Below, piece after piece: positions 22,498-32,710 of a stretch of DNA of 49,358 nt. A program made the position numbers and the translations under genes. The DNA is from Gonium pectorale (Eukaryota; Chlorophyta; Chlorophyceae; Chlamydomonadales; Volvocaceae). How positions within the stretch are numbered: position 1 is the first letter of the stretch; each line of letters begins with the position of its first letter. Under the pieces are notes generated by a model. The model was not told the origin of the DNA, ran no database searches, and saw nothing but the letters and a program-made list of their open reading frames with translations. The stretch lies in the NCBI GenBank assembly GCA_001584585.1, contig LSYV01000050.1, positions 369,019-418,376 on the forward strand, given 5' to 3'.

Positions 22498-24379
22498 CGC
22501 AATCGCTGCGCGGACGGCCACCCACGCGGCCACCCCCTGCCTGGGCAGGAAGCGCCTGCCCGCGGGCTCCGGAACAACGGGCATGGGCCTGAAGGCGTTA
22601 AGGCATCGTCAGGTGCTTTTACTTAGCGTTCATTTTCATTAGCAGGTGTCCAGCACTTACTACTTGAGAGAGGGACCTTAGCGGAAACCGCGGTGCTTGG
22701 CAACTGAATGCAACCCAGAGTAGGGCGTGGATTGTCATGAATGTTTCAAACCAGGAGAATCCGCACCTAGTTCAGAGTGATGCGAGCGAGGTAGACTCGG
22801 AAAACCGGTGGACTTGAGTGGGGGACTGCAAAGTAAGAGGAGAGAGACAATCCAATCTGGTTTATTCATTACCATAAATTCCATGGCCCCGTTGGGGATG
22901 GCAACGGCCAATGGCCAGCGCTTGCGGCACGCCGGTTATGATGCGGCACGATGCGCTTCGCGACTGCAGAAGAGACTTCTTGCAACCAGCATGGCAAAAC
23001 ATGGAATGAGACGATCGAGAGGTTCGCCTTGAGAGGGAGTGGGGGCGCGAGAGAGTCAAGAGAGTGTATGTACGGTATGCGGTGGTTTTGCGAGTGAGAA
23101 GAGAAGCAGCTATAGTCGCATGGGACGCTGCCATAGGCCTGATTCTGTTCATGACGTGCTCCGTGGGGCATCGCCAACCCTCTTCGCGCGCACGGTTCGC
23201 CCGCGCGTCAAGAGACAGCACTTGTTCCTTCTTCCCGCCAACTTTCTTCCTTCGCCCCTTCGTGAGCTACGTAGCGCACAAGTTCCGTTTCGTTTTTCAC
23301 GCCACTTTCTGCTGCTGTTCTTTCGCCCCTTGCCGGCTCATGATGCGGCGTGCAAGCCTGGGATTCCAGTGCCCGTGTTCAGCCTTTTCCGTGATGATGC
23401 GCAAACTGTGGAAACGGCAATGGCTGTGAGCCGTAGAAGGCTTTGCTTTTTTGCGTATCGTGCCATGGTGCGATGCTCTTGCGTGTCGCCGTGCGGTGCG
23501 GCGCAATGGGTGAGCACCAAGTGGCGGTGTCTGTGGATGCAGGACGGGGTTGCTGCTTGGCAACGATGGCGCGAGGGCCAGACACGTCCGGGTGATGCGG
23601 GATGCGTGCCTTGCTTGGGTTGCGGCATATTGGCGCCCCACCTCAGCGGTCGGTGTCAGCGGCCCGCTGCTCACACGTGATCAGCCCCAGCGGTAGGTGC
23701 GCGAGACCGGGCAAGGCTTCATCGTTCTAGAACACTTGCTCCTCGGATTGTTGTCAGAGGAAGGCTTCGGCGTGGGTGACGCGGCTTAATCATGATGTTG
23801 CTTCCATGTTAATAAACCTTGCTTGTTGTGCCGCTAGCCGTTACGGTAGTCTGAGTGGGGGACATTGGTAGGGGGCTGTCTGGGAGCTGCTCCGCCGCCG
23901 GGGCCTGCTTCTTCGCTTGGTCCGCTGGGGCCGTCCAAATGCCAGGCCGCGTGCGAGAGCTGCGACCAGGCTCCAGGGATTGGGGGGTTGCTGCTGAAGC
24001 GGGTCGCGCGTGCGCTTCTTGCGAAGGGGCGCTGCAGCCTAGGGCGCTGCAGCCTGGCTGCAGCTTTCTATTTCAAGGTGGATTTGTGGCTATTTCAGGA
24101 GTACGCAGCGCCGCCTGCTTAATTGCCTGCCCAAGGTGAAAGCTGGAAGCCGCAAGGCAGATGATAAATTGTGCTGTTGGTAGGAAGTCGTCTGTAGGAT
24201 ATGGCTGACTCAGCGCGACTCAGTTGCAGAGGACACGAGTTGAACCAACCGCTATCTCTGTTGGACGTGCTCGTGCATGTCTTTGGATGAGGTTCCGTCT
24301 GTCCATGACAGGGTTCGACAGGCCGCCGTTCGGTTTTGGTCACGAGGTTGAAACCGACAGGAACTGTTGAAAATTACTT
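22498..24379. other. 3' flank of cyclase copy 2, no gene recognised
   Basis: Several open frames of 60-210 codons exist, the longest at 23039-23680 (+), but none has a recognisable domain, good splice context or similarity to other parts of the window. A 15 bp tandem duplication (GGGCGCTGCAGCCT) lies near 24027-24056. ATTAATAAACC occurs near 23810. Part must be the 3' UTR of the cyclase gene. Confidence 0.4.
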
Positions 24380-24700
24380 GTGTGCGTGTCTTGCGGTGAC
24401 GCCGCGGCCGTAAAGGATGAACTACATGTGTTCTGCGAATGCCCATGCTACGAGCAACCCCGAGACCAATTCGAGGCTGATTTGGGCTTTAGGCATCGTA
24501 ACACGATTACTATTTTGAAGGAGGCCCAGCCAGCTGCGGTGGGAGCCTACCTAAAGGCTGTCTGGGGTACTAGGCACGCCATACTTCGGCGTCAGGCGCT
24601 GAAGCGGGGTAGAGACGAGGACCGTAACCCGCTTCCCCACCCCAATATTCGCAATTCGTCCATGGCCCCCCGGCTTTGACGGACGTGTAACCTGTAACCT
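24380..24700 (+). pseudogene. Non-LTR retrotransposon C-terminal fragment
   Basis: An open + frame of 99 codons reads CVSCGDAAAVKDELHVFCEC then PCYEQPRDQFE and, near its end, AVWGTRHAILRRQALKRGRD. The C-x2-C...H-x3-C knuckle, CPCYE and the AVWG helix are as in the RT C-terminal region of algal L1-type elements. Twin TGTAA motifs follow at 24686-24690 and 24693-24697. It is the least decayed of the short relics but lacks all upstream RT sequence. Confidence 0.7.
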
Positions 24701-26245
24701 TTGTGCGCTAGAGGATTATTTGATGGGATGTGTAAGACAAAGTAACAAATATGTTTGTTACGCAACCATGCATCATGATGGAAGGCACGCAGAAAGCCAG
24801 GCCTGGCCATTGATCCCAGCAGCTTCGCAGACTTCGCTATGCCGTGCATGCCCACTCCACTTCTGCGCTAGTCATACCATCCAGTGGCGACTGTGCTGCG
24901 GTCAGCACAGACCCAGCAAGTTCGTGATAGACGGTGTGAGGTCGCCTGCACGTACCGGTCCATATCCTTCGCGCACGGCTTAGATTAACCTGTGACCCGC
25001 GGGTCGGCCTACCCCCGACGTCAATGTGTACTTGCAATACGGTACCCTGGGATTTGTGTGAGCCGCCGCTGGTACCGAACCTGCTTCCTCGCCGCATGTT
25101 ACTGCTGCGGGCGCTACGGCCATGCGACGATGCGAGCTGCGGCTTGCAGATGGAGGCGACGCGGTCCTGGCTTTCCGTATGCTCAAAGACTGCTCCTGGC
25201 AGTCGCTGTTGGCTATGCCACCTGTACGGCCGTATGTATGGCTCACCTGCTTGGGGTTCTGAGGTCCATCCTCGGCCCCCCGGCTTCATAGGATAACCTA
25301 CAAACGTGAGTTCATACATACGTGTGCAGTGGTGAGCTGTTAAACACCCAATGTGGAGCGCTTGGCCAGGCCTGTCGGTTGTGCAGGACGTGCCAACGAT
25401 GTTGGTGTGCTCTGTGCTGGGCACTACGGTAGGTAGTGTCATCCTTTGGCTTTGCAGCCCTCTTTTCCATATGTTGGTTGGGTTTGGTCGCAAACCGTTG
25501 GGCGTGAGGTTTAATTTGCGCAGAAGCATTTGCAATCGCCGCCACTGCATATGCTCTGGCTAGACGTATGGGTATGGCCGCCAGGGCGGCGTGCGTGTTC
25601 AGCAACCAGTGTACGAGGTGGCGCGCAGCCCTAATTGTTCGCAGTCAACATACGGCACCCTCGCCTCGCCAGATAGGTTCCTAAGAAGGGTACAAAAGCA
25701 ACTGCTTAAAAGCACAACATCCTGTCACATACCCGAAGCTGCAATCGATGTACAGGCGAGGTACGGGTGTGTCCGGGAGATGGCCCCGTGCTACTGACTG
25801 CGCCCCGTCCAGCTCTGCTCGACTTGCTACGCGCCGAGCCCATTCGTATCCTGGTCGCCCATTCCACTGTGCGACTCCCCGCTATCCCAGGTCGGAAAGC
25901 GCTTGGCGGAATGGTTTCTAACTGTCACCCGACGGCCCATAACAACTTGCCGCTGGACGAGCGCGTTGACGATGCCGGTCAGAACGAAGCCAGGCTGAGC
26001 CAGCCGAGGCGTATTGGTGCGGGAGGCGCGTGCAGACTACCTACGCTCCAACGCTGCGATAGATGCAGCATTCCCCACCGACCCATCTGGCCTGGGGCCA
26101 GCCGCAGTCCGCTCGACTCGTGCACACAGTCGAAACCCACAGCCACCCATCCTCAGTGCCCCGCGCCTCCGTCCGCTGGAGCCGCTCTCCCTCACCGCGG
26201 CGGCCCCTGTTACTGCTCCGCAGGGCGCGGTCCACCCGTGACCCT
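24701..26245. other. Spacer, no gene recognised
   Basis: Open frames on both strands (for example 24837-25550 minus, 25767-26249 plus) show no domain I recognise. The right part must include the 3' UTR of the minus-strand CaaX gene ending at 26246. The left part may be decayed repeat DNA. Confidence 0.4.
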
Positions 26246-28413
26246 CTAGCAAATCACGCACATATCGTCCACCGGCCGCCGCGCCCGCGCCCCGCCGCCT
26301 CCACCACCGTCGCCTCCGCCTCCGCCGACGTGCCGGTAGGCGGTGACGGCGAACTGCGCGTCATGCCAGCGCGCCTCCATGTGGCCCATCTCCTCGCGCA
26401 GCTCCGCAATCTGCGTCGTTGGATTGGGGAGCACCGCAAGACGGACGACGAGCGCGTCAGGCGAGGAGCGGGCAGTTGCTGAGTTAGCCGGCAGTGCACC
26501 ATCACTGCTTACGGAAAGCTACTACTGTCCATGTACAGGGCAAGCGATTGCGGGTGGTGCCGGTCTATGCGAAACACAAGCAAGCCGGCACCTCCCCATG
26601 AATTCGTCAGTTGACTGGGGGCCAAGCGTGGGCTGTCGACCATACTTGACCAGGGTAAGCCCAGCTCGGACAGCGGCGGAAGAGCACGACGGGCTCACCG
26701 CCGCCGGTCAACCGTGTTGCGCGGTGCAGCGCCGCCACTGCCACGTCCGGCCCCCAAGATAACATGGGTGAGCTAGACCCATCCAGTCACGACGGCTGGA
26801 AGCTAAAAAGCGGTGCGGGGGTTATGCTCCCCAGGAGACCCGCTCCGTCGCCTGCCTCCACCTGTGTGTGCAGCGCCGTGACCTCCGCCATCAGCTGCCA
26901 CAGCGTCGCGGCCAGCCAGGCCGCCCCCGCTGCCGCCAGGCCGCCGCCCGCCAGTCCGAAGAACAGCAGCACGTAGCGGCGCACGAAGGCGGCGACGCGC
27001 TCCACCTCCGCCAGCACCTGCCGCCGACCTGCCTCCTCCCTGCGCATACGGGATGAATGCGCGGGGGGATACGCGGGGTGGGAGGGAAGGGGCGAAGGCT
27101 TTAAGGAGAGAGCGGCAGGATTAAGCACGCGGCCATGAAAGGGCGGCGGGAATGTGGAGTCGGTGCGTTGTGGTCTTAACAGACGCAGCTATCAGCCGTG
27201 GGAAGCTTCGAGCCGTTCTCTGCAGTTACATAATGCCCAATCGGTCATCATCGCTGGCCGATGGGGCGCGAGTCAGATGTCACGGTGCGCTGTAGCGCGT
27301 GATCGTTGAGCAGACGCGCTGCCTTGGCATAACAACGACCCATGGGTCAGTCGAGAATGCTTGAAACGAACCCATCGCGCGTACCAACGTTCGGCATGGC
27401 GGCACGGGCACGGGCCCTTGGCGCCTTCTACGAGTCGACAACACACGGACTGAGCGATCAGCAGCTCCTTGTGTTGCCCATGCCCCGGAGCGACACGACA
27501 CGCACGTGCACCGCCGCACGCTCGGGCGACACGCCACACGGCGCAACACTGACTACCCTCCATCCAAATTGCATAACTAATGAGAGATTTGCTAGCCTAA
27601 CGCTGGTCATTTACCAACAAACATTAACGCTTATCGAGAACTCCCTGGAGAGAGTGCTACTTACCCCGCCCGGAGCCGGTGCAGCGCAGCCGCCACCAGC
27701 ACGGGCATGCCGGCGGGGGCCAGCGGGCCCAGCCGGCCGCGCCGCCGTCGGACTGCCGCGCCTCCGCCACCGGCGCCTCCGCCCGCCGCTCCGCCGCCTC
27801 CGCTGCGGGCACCGCCATCACCCACATGCGCCTGCGCCGCCTCGCTGGCCGCCTCGGGCGCGGGGCTGGGCTGCGGCGGCAGCACGTCGTGGGCCCGGGC
27901 AGCGCCGCCTGTGCCCGGCCGCTCGCCCTGCCGGGCAGGCGTCGGGGGCGGCCCCAACGAAGTTAAGTCACCCTTCCCGGCAGCGCTCAGCTTGCCGGCG
28001 ACGCTGACCTCGCCGGTGCCGGTGCCAGCGGCAGCGCCTGCGGCCGGGCTGGCAGCGACAGCAGCCACCTTGCGGAGGGCAGCACCGATGCCGAAGCCCG
28101 CAGGTGCGGCCGGGATGGCTGCTGGTGCATAGTCGCCCGCTCGGGGGATGAGGCTGGGACCCTGCGTCTGCACCGAGGGCAGGCCGTGCAGGGGCAGCGA
28201 TGTGGGCAAGGGCGTGATCTGGGGATGGGACGGTGGGGAGGAGCTCGCACGTCCCAGCAGGGAGCGAAGGCGGGCTGTCGGTGCGGAGGGTGTTTGCGAC
28301 CACAGCCGTGGCACCATAGCAGCTCCATGCAGTTGCAAGGTGCAGCTCGCGCTCACCGGCGACTCGAGGACCGTAAAGTCATCCTCCTCTGCCCGCGCCG
28401 TTGGCGACGACAT
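26246..28413 (-). CDS. Membrane protein with N-terminal AIM-like motif and C-terminal CaaX box
   Basis: Three exons on the minus strand: 28413-27665, 27039-26862 and 26410-26246. Donors are GTAAGT and GTGGAG and joins are in phase, giving about 363 residues. The ATG at 28413 sits in AAGATGTC. Residues 9-16 read EEDDFTVL, an acidic-aromatic-x-x-aliphatic motif of the Atg8-interacting (AIM/LIR) type. A long Pro/Ala/Gly-rich region ends in RRRRGR. Residues about 272-300 (YVLLFFGLAGGG...WLAATLWQL) form one hydrophobic segment flanked by amphipathic helices rich in Glu and Arg. After a glycine run the protein ends DDMCVIC, a CaaX prenylation box. I do not recognise a named family. A role at an organelle membrane is likely, and autophagy adaptor activity is inference from the motif only. 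Confidence 0.7.
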
Positions 28414-28866
28414 CTTCCTCACTCCCGCAGCACGACCAGGGATGCCTTTTGTGAAAGACCGATTGCAGCCCCCTCCCAGGACTCGCGGTCGGCCGAATGT
28501 TCGGAGATATAGCTGATGTGTCCAACGCGAGTGCAAAAGGACTCTCTTGTTGAATCTCTTTGGATGCTTAGCTGGAGAGGGCAATGCGGTGTGGTGTGAG
28601 ACTCGCAGGCAGACCTCTGACAGGCCGTTGGCCATTTGCCAACGGCCCATGGGTCGGGGCAGGTATGCTACACACCAGCTCACGTTCTGCGCACTTTCTG
28701 CTTTGATATGTGCATTTTCGCACAACTCCTCTCTTGCAGCCCGGCAGCCAAGCTAAATCCAACCGAAAGAACCCTGGTTTCAAAACTAAGTGGCTTGCGT
28801 CTCACCGTCATCACCTGGCCACTGTGACATGCGAGCCCTAGTGCCCTGACATGTAGAGGAAACTCG
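28414..28866. promoter_or_regulatory. Upstream region of the CaaX-protein gene
   Basis: This is non-coding by inspection and should hold the promoter of the minus-strand gene starting at 28413. It contains the palindrome GGCCCATGGGTC at 28644-28655, a near match to the GACCCATGGGTC seen elsewhere in the window. No TATA box is evident. Confidence 0.35.
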
Positions 28867-29269
28867 ATGCCTGCATGGCGGATACCATGGGAGGGAGGAT
28901 GCCCCCTGCCCGGTACTTTCCGGGCTGTGGTGTCAAGACACGCACACGCACCGCCCACCTGCGCAAGACAGAAAGCTGCAAAGGAGGAGCGAGGGAGCCA
29001 CTCCTACGGAGGCCCACACATCCGGTTCCTTGCTGCAGCTGCCACACGGACCTTGGGCGGCTCGCTACATCCCCCGGGGGCCCCGTACTGCATGGCATGG
29101 GTGGAACCCAAAGCTTGCTCGAGTAATGGCCTTGTTCCATTCCACTGGCTTCCAACATGGCCCACCTCACCCACACCCACACAGCCGCGAGGGCGCGCTG
29201 GTCCTCGGCAACGGAACATCCACGACGCACGCACGCACGACGCGCTCCACGACGTCTCCAGCCCAGCTG

Positions 29270-29665
29270 CCACTCCATGCCCGCACCTTCCCAATGCCCG
29301 CACCTTCGCAACCACTGCCGCCTTCCCTTGTTCGCGTCTGGACCTGCCCGGTCCCGTCGCCGGCCCGCGCCCCCCGATAGCGGCCCAAGCTTGGCCTGTG
29401 GCATCAGACACCTATCGCCTCAGCCCTCCGCGCCTTCGCAACCACCGGCGCCCTCCCCTTGTGTGTCTCTCCCCTGGGGTTGGCCTTGCCCGCTCCCGAC
29501 GCTGTCCCGCGCCTTCACAACCACCGGCCCCCTCCCTTGTGTTGAAGGAAAGCGCATACGACGAGCGTAAGCGCGAAAGTACTGGAGTCGTTGTAGGACC
29601 CAGCTCCAGTGTCTCTCCCCTGGGGGTGGCCTTGCCCGCTCCCGGCACCGCCCCGCGCACACATA
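29270..29665 (+). repeat. Degenerate ~80 bp minisatellite, third unit interrupted
   Basis: Units built on GCGCCTTC(G/A)CAACCACCGGC, then CCCTCCC, GTGTCTCTCCCCTGGG and TGGCCTTGCCCGCTCCCG occur about two and a half times, with an earlier more diverged unit near 29280-29370. The last unit is split by the dispersed 71 bp repeat at 29539-29609, flanked on both sides by GTGT. It lies 3' of the minus-strand TLC gene and is C-rich on the + strand. Confidence 0.65.
29539..29609 (+). repeat. Dispersed ~72 bp repeat, copy B
   Basis: Shares GACGAGCGTAAGCGCGAAAG and GTCGTTGTAGGACCCAGCTC with copy A at 5612-5685. Here the insertion is dated by context: it splits a minisatellite unit, and GTGT appears on both sides, consistent with a 4 bp target-site duplication. 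Confidence 0.7.
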
Positions 29666-29924
29666 CAGCAGCCCATACCATGCATTACCAGATGTCTCGT
29701 CTACCGTCCCAGGCACACGTCACCTTAGCCTTCCGGCTACACAGCTGCGCAGCGTGCCTTCATCAAACGCGCACGCCCACCCCTCCCCGCCAAGCGGCGC
29801 CATGTGCTCCTACAACAGTCAGTCCCTGCGCCGTCTCCGCAGGGGTCCGCAGAGCCATCCTGCCATTCCAGGCAGCCTGGCCCTCCTCACATGTGCACCT
29901 CAGCACGGAGTGCAGGGCCTGGGG

Positions 29925-30947
29925 CTATTGCTGCTTCTGCCACCGCCGCGCCTCGACGCTGACCACCATGCGAGGCGTGGCATCCAGCTTGCCTGTGGCT
30001 AAGATGCCCAGCAGCCGGCCGAACCAGAAAAGGCTCAAGCCGTACAACGCCAACAGAAAGCCGTTGGCGGCAACCGCCGCGCGCGCGTCCAGCGGCGTCT
30101 CCCACACGTCACGCAGCGTGCAGGGCAGCAGAACCAGCGGCACCGCCAGCACCCGGCTGGCAAAGTAAGCCGCGGTGAAGAGCACGAATACAATCTTCTT
30201 GGCGGGCCTCACGTAGAGGCAGTGCAGGATCTTGGAGGCGCTCAGCAGCGGGGTGGCGGCACCAAAGACCCACAGCGCCAGCACCCCGATGCGCAGCAGG
30301 CCCCACCAATACGCCAGGCCCAGGGCCGCCAGGGTGGCGGCGTGGTGGGCCGCGGCGTCTAGGCCCTGCACCCGGCCGAGGCCGACCCAGGCCTTGGCGG
30401 CGCAGTGGCCGTGCCATGCGATTTGCAGGAGGAAGAGCCCGTCTAGCGAGAGCGGCGCGGGGTGCTGCGGCCAGCCGCGCAGGCAGCCCGAGGTGTCAGC
30501 CGGCGTGCAGGCGTCCGTGACGCCGCGCGCGAGGGCGGCGGAGGACAGCGCCAGGATGGCGGAGTTTCCCAGGCCCTGGGCAGCATAAGGAAGGGGAGGG
30601 AGCGGGAAAGGGGAACGAGCATGGGTGCGGGAGGGCCTTGGGACGGGCTGGTGACCCAACACGTCCTCTGTGTAGTTGATGGTAGAGTTCATACTGCCTC
30701 CGGCGTGTGTCACCCCTGAAGCGTACAGCAGGGTGCCAAGATACGCAAGGCCGCTTCGCATACCCACCTCCCACAACTCCTCCGTGATCACCGGTACGTA
30801 CGCCTCGTATCCCGGGCCTCGGCGCCGCAGGTGCACGCGGACACGCTCGTAGCAGACCACGTAGAAGGCATATCGAAGCCCTAACAGTGCAAAGGACCCG
30901 AAGAGAACGGCGATAACTAACGATGTGGCTGCGTCACCGAACAGCAT
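29925..30947 (-). CDS. TLC-domain, ceramide-synthase-like membrane protein
   Basis: The ATG at 30947 opens a frame to TAG at 29925. It reads through 340 codons, but 30662-30576 (87 bp, GTGTTG...CCCAG, pyrimidine-rich) is probably an in-frame intron, leaving about 311 residues. At least five hydrophobic segments are visible. The layout matches ceramide synthases (LAG1/LASS): ITEELWE before a membrane span, LSLDGLFLLQIAWHG, then the Lag1-type motif RVQGLDAAAHH...TL...LRIGVLALWVFGAATPLL...K. Ceramide synthases join a fatty acyl-CoA to a sphingoid base in the ER. The paired His (about 172-173 after splicing) are present, but the HD..SD that normally follows reads VFGAAT, so catalysis is doubtful. 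It is divergently paired with the J-protein gene at 31319. Confidence 0.75.
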   Translation of the reverse strand: MLFGDAATSLVIAVLFGSFALLGLRYAFYVVCYERVRVHLRRRGPGYEAYVPVITEELWEVGMRSGLAYLGTLLYASGVTHAGGSMNSTINYTEDVLGHQPVPRPSRTHARSPFPLPPLPYAAQGLGNSAILALSSAALARGVTDACTPADTSGCLRGWPQHPAPLSLDGLFLLQIAWHGHCAAKAWVGLGRVQGLDAAAHHAATLAALGLAYWWGLLRIGVLALWVFGAATPLLSASKILHCLYVRPAKKIVFVLFTAAYFASRVLAVPLVLLPCTLRDVWETPLDARAAVAANGFLLALYGLSLFWFGRLLGILATGKLDATPRMVVSVEARRWQKQQ

Positions 30948-31318
30948 GCTCCTCGAGTCGCCCAGGCTTACACCCAGGCAGTGTCGCGGGCGTCTCAGAA
31001 GCAGTCGCGCAAACGCTGTGGCACCATCTTCTACATCGTATCAGTGTAGAACCCCGTTCGGGCACTGTTCAAGTCAACACGCAAGACGTGCGCAAGAAGT
31101 ATTAATGTCAGTATTGCATGGATGAACTTTTGAGAGTCAGAATGGATGGCGTCGTGTTGGAAAAGCCCGGCTCCGTTGCAGCAACGGTAATTATCAACCG
31201 TAATCGCTTGAGCCCCCAAACAGAGCAGGAGCGTCGATACACCATAGGAGCATTGCGTTGCATTCGAAACGCCATGCGGCGACCGTCAGGTTGACCAATA
31301 ACCGCTTGTCTAGCGCGA
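30948..31318. promoter_or_regulatory. Shared 371 bp head-to-head intergenic region
   Basis: Start codons of the minus-strand TLC gene (30947) and the plus-strand J-domain gene (31319) face away from each other across this segment, so it must carry both promoters and both 5' UTRs. It is less GC-rich than the flanks (for example AGTATTAATGTCAGTATTGC near 31098). No defined TATA box is seen. Confidence 0.6.
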
Positions 31319-32710
31319 ATGTCCAAAGCCTCGTTTGAACGTCTCGCGGCGAAGCTAGCGAAACTCGAAGATGAGGACGGCGACGTTGGGCCGGGCACCC
31401 GAGGCAAGGAGAAGGAGGAGGCCAAGCCGCTGACCGCGGCACAGCGCATCATCAAGGCATGGGAGGCCAAGGACTATTTCAGGCGAGGCTAGATTGCTGA
31501 GGGGCGCCGCCGGACCACCCATGGGTCCGGGTACTCCATAAGCCGGCACGGCCCTGCTCCAGTCACCAGATCTCGCCTCCGGCCTCAAGTACATCGTCAA
31601 GTTTTGCCCCCTGTTCGTGGCTTTTCCCCGCAGCCTGCTGGGGCTGCCGGAGCCGGAGGCGGACGAGCTGGGCCGGCCTGTGTGGAGCTGCGGCGAGGTG
31701 GAGGTCTCCAAGGCCTACCGCAAGCTGTCGGTGGTGGTGCACCCGGACAAGAACCCGGGGGACGAGGATGCTCGCCGCGCCTTCGAGCACCTTAACGCGG
31801 CGCACCGTATGCTCAAGGACCCCTCGTCCAGGGTACGACGTCGGGAGCGGCAACAGCCGAGGCGGCGCGCTGGGCGGTGTCGTTTGCATGCACGTCCAGG
31901 GCTGTCACTGTCACAGGAAGGTGCAACACTGTCGAAGAGAGGGACCTGCGGCAGCGCAGGCCCTTGAAGTGGACGTGAGTGCGTAGCGCTTTCTCATATA
32001 GGCTGACACACCGCACCCTGCCGACCCTGAGCGGCGCCCGCGCTGCCGCCACGCTGCAGGAGGATGTGCTTCGCGGTGCGGCTGACAAGGCCCGGCGGCG
32101 GCGGGAGCAGCAGGAGGCGGGCGCCGACCTGGCCACCCGCATGCAGCTGAACGCCGCCAAGAACGACAAGGCGCGGGAGCTGCGCAAAGCGGAGGTGCGT
32201 GCGGTCCACTCCGGCACACCCTGCGTCTGTCGGCGAGGTAGAGCAGTGCGCGGTTTGGGACAGTCTGTTGCGTGGCTGTTTAGGGCCGGCAGTTGTCGAA
32301 CCCGCAGACGTGGACTCCATCGGGCTAAGGCTTGCGTGGCTGTGTATCTAGCTAGGGACCCTTGTCGTGTGAAGCTCATTGGATCCTGTTGTTGCTCTTG
32401 TGCGGCACCACAGGGTGCCGGTCTGCATGCTCACGTCCTTGAGCAGATGCGCAAGCGGCAAGAGGAGGCTAAGCGACGCGCTGAGGCGGCGGCGCGGGCG
32501 GCGGCGCGCAACGAGCAAAGAGAGAATAGCGGCGAGGAGGGCAGAGGTGGCGCGGGCATGGCCCAGGGGAGAGGGGCTGGCGGGGGTGCACCGGTCCAGG
32601 GGCCTGCCGGCAAAGCGCGGCCAGCACCAGAGCAGGAGAGCGACGAAGATGACGAGGCGCGCAAGAGCGCTGCGCGGAACAAGCGGCGAAAGAAGCCCAC
32701 GTTTATGTGA
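31319..32710 (+). CDS. J-domain protein with charged C-terminal tail (DNAJC8-like layout)
   Basis: Co-chaperone that should stimulate an Hsp70. Exons are 31319-31482, 31634-31832, 32060-32194 and 32414-32710, in phase, about 264 residues. Intron 1 starts with GC (CAG then GCGAGG), and this joint restores DYFSLLGLPEP. J domain about 52-121: helix II SKAYRKLSVVV, the HPD triad at 91-93 (HPDKNPGDED), then helix III AFEHLNAAHRMLKDP. No glycine/phenylalanine or zinc-finger regions follow. Instead there is a Lys/Arg/Glu-rich coiled-coil stretch (KARRRREQQE, MRKRQEEAKRRAEAAARAAA) and a basic end NKRRKKPTFM. Length and layout resemble DNAJC8/Spf31, a spliceosome-linked J protein, but that assignment is tentative. 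No signal or transit peptide is obvious, so a nuclear or cytosolic location is likely. Confidence 0.82.

Noticed and set aside
27661..28725. Longer start for the CaaX gene at 28725
   Set aside because: That first codon is TTG; the first good ATG in frame is at 28413 with better context.
28867..30168. 433-codon + strand open frame
   Set aside because: It runs antisense through the TLC gene and the minisatellite, is Pro/His/Arg-rich in the manner of shadow frames, and has no domain.
31979..32059. Extending J-protein exon 3 upstream to an acceptor at about 32003
   Set aside because: The joint with exon 2 would be out of phase; the acceptor before 32060 joins in phase and gives SSREDVLR.
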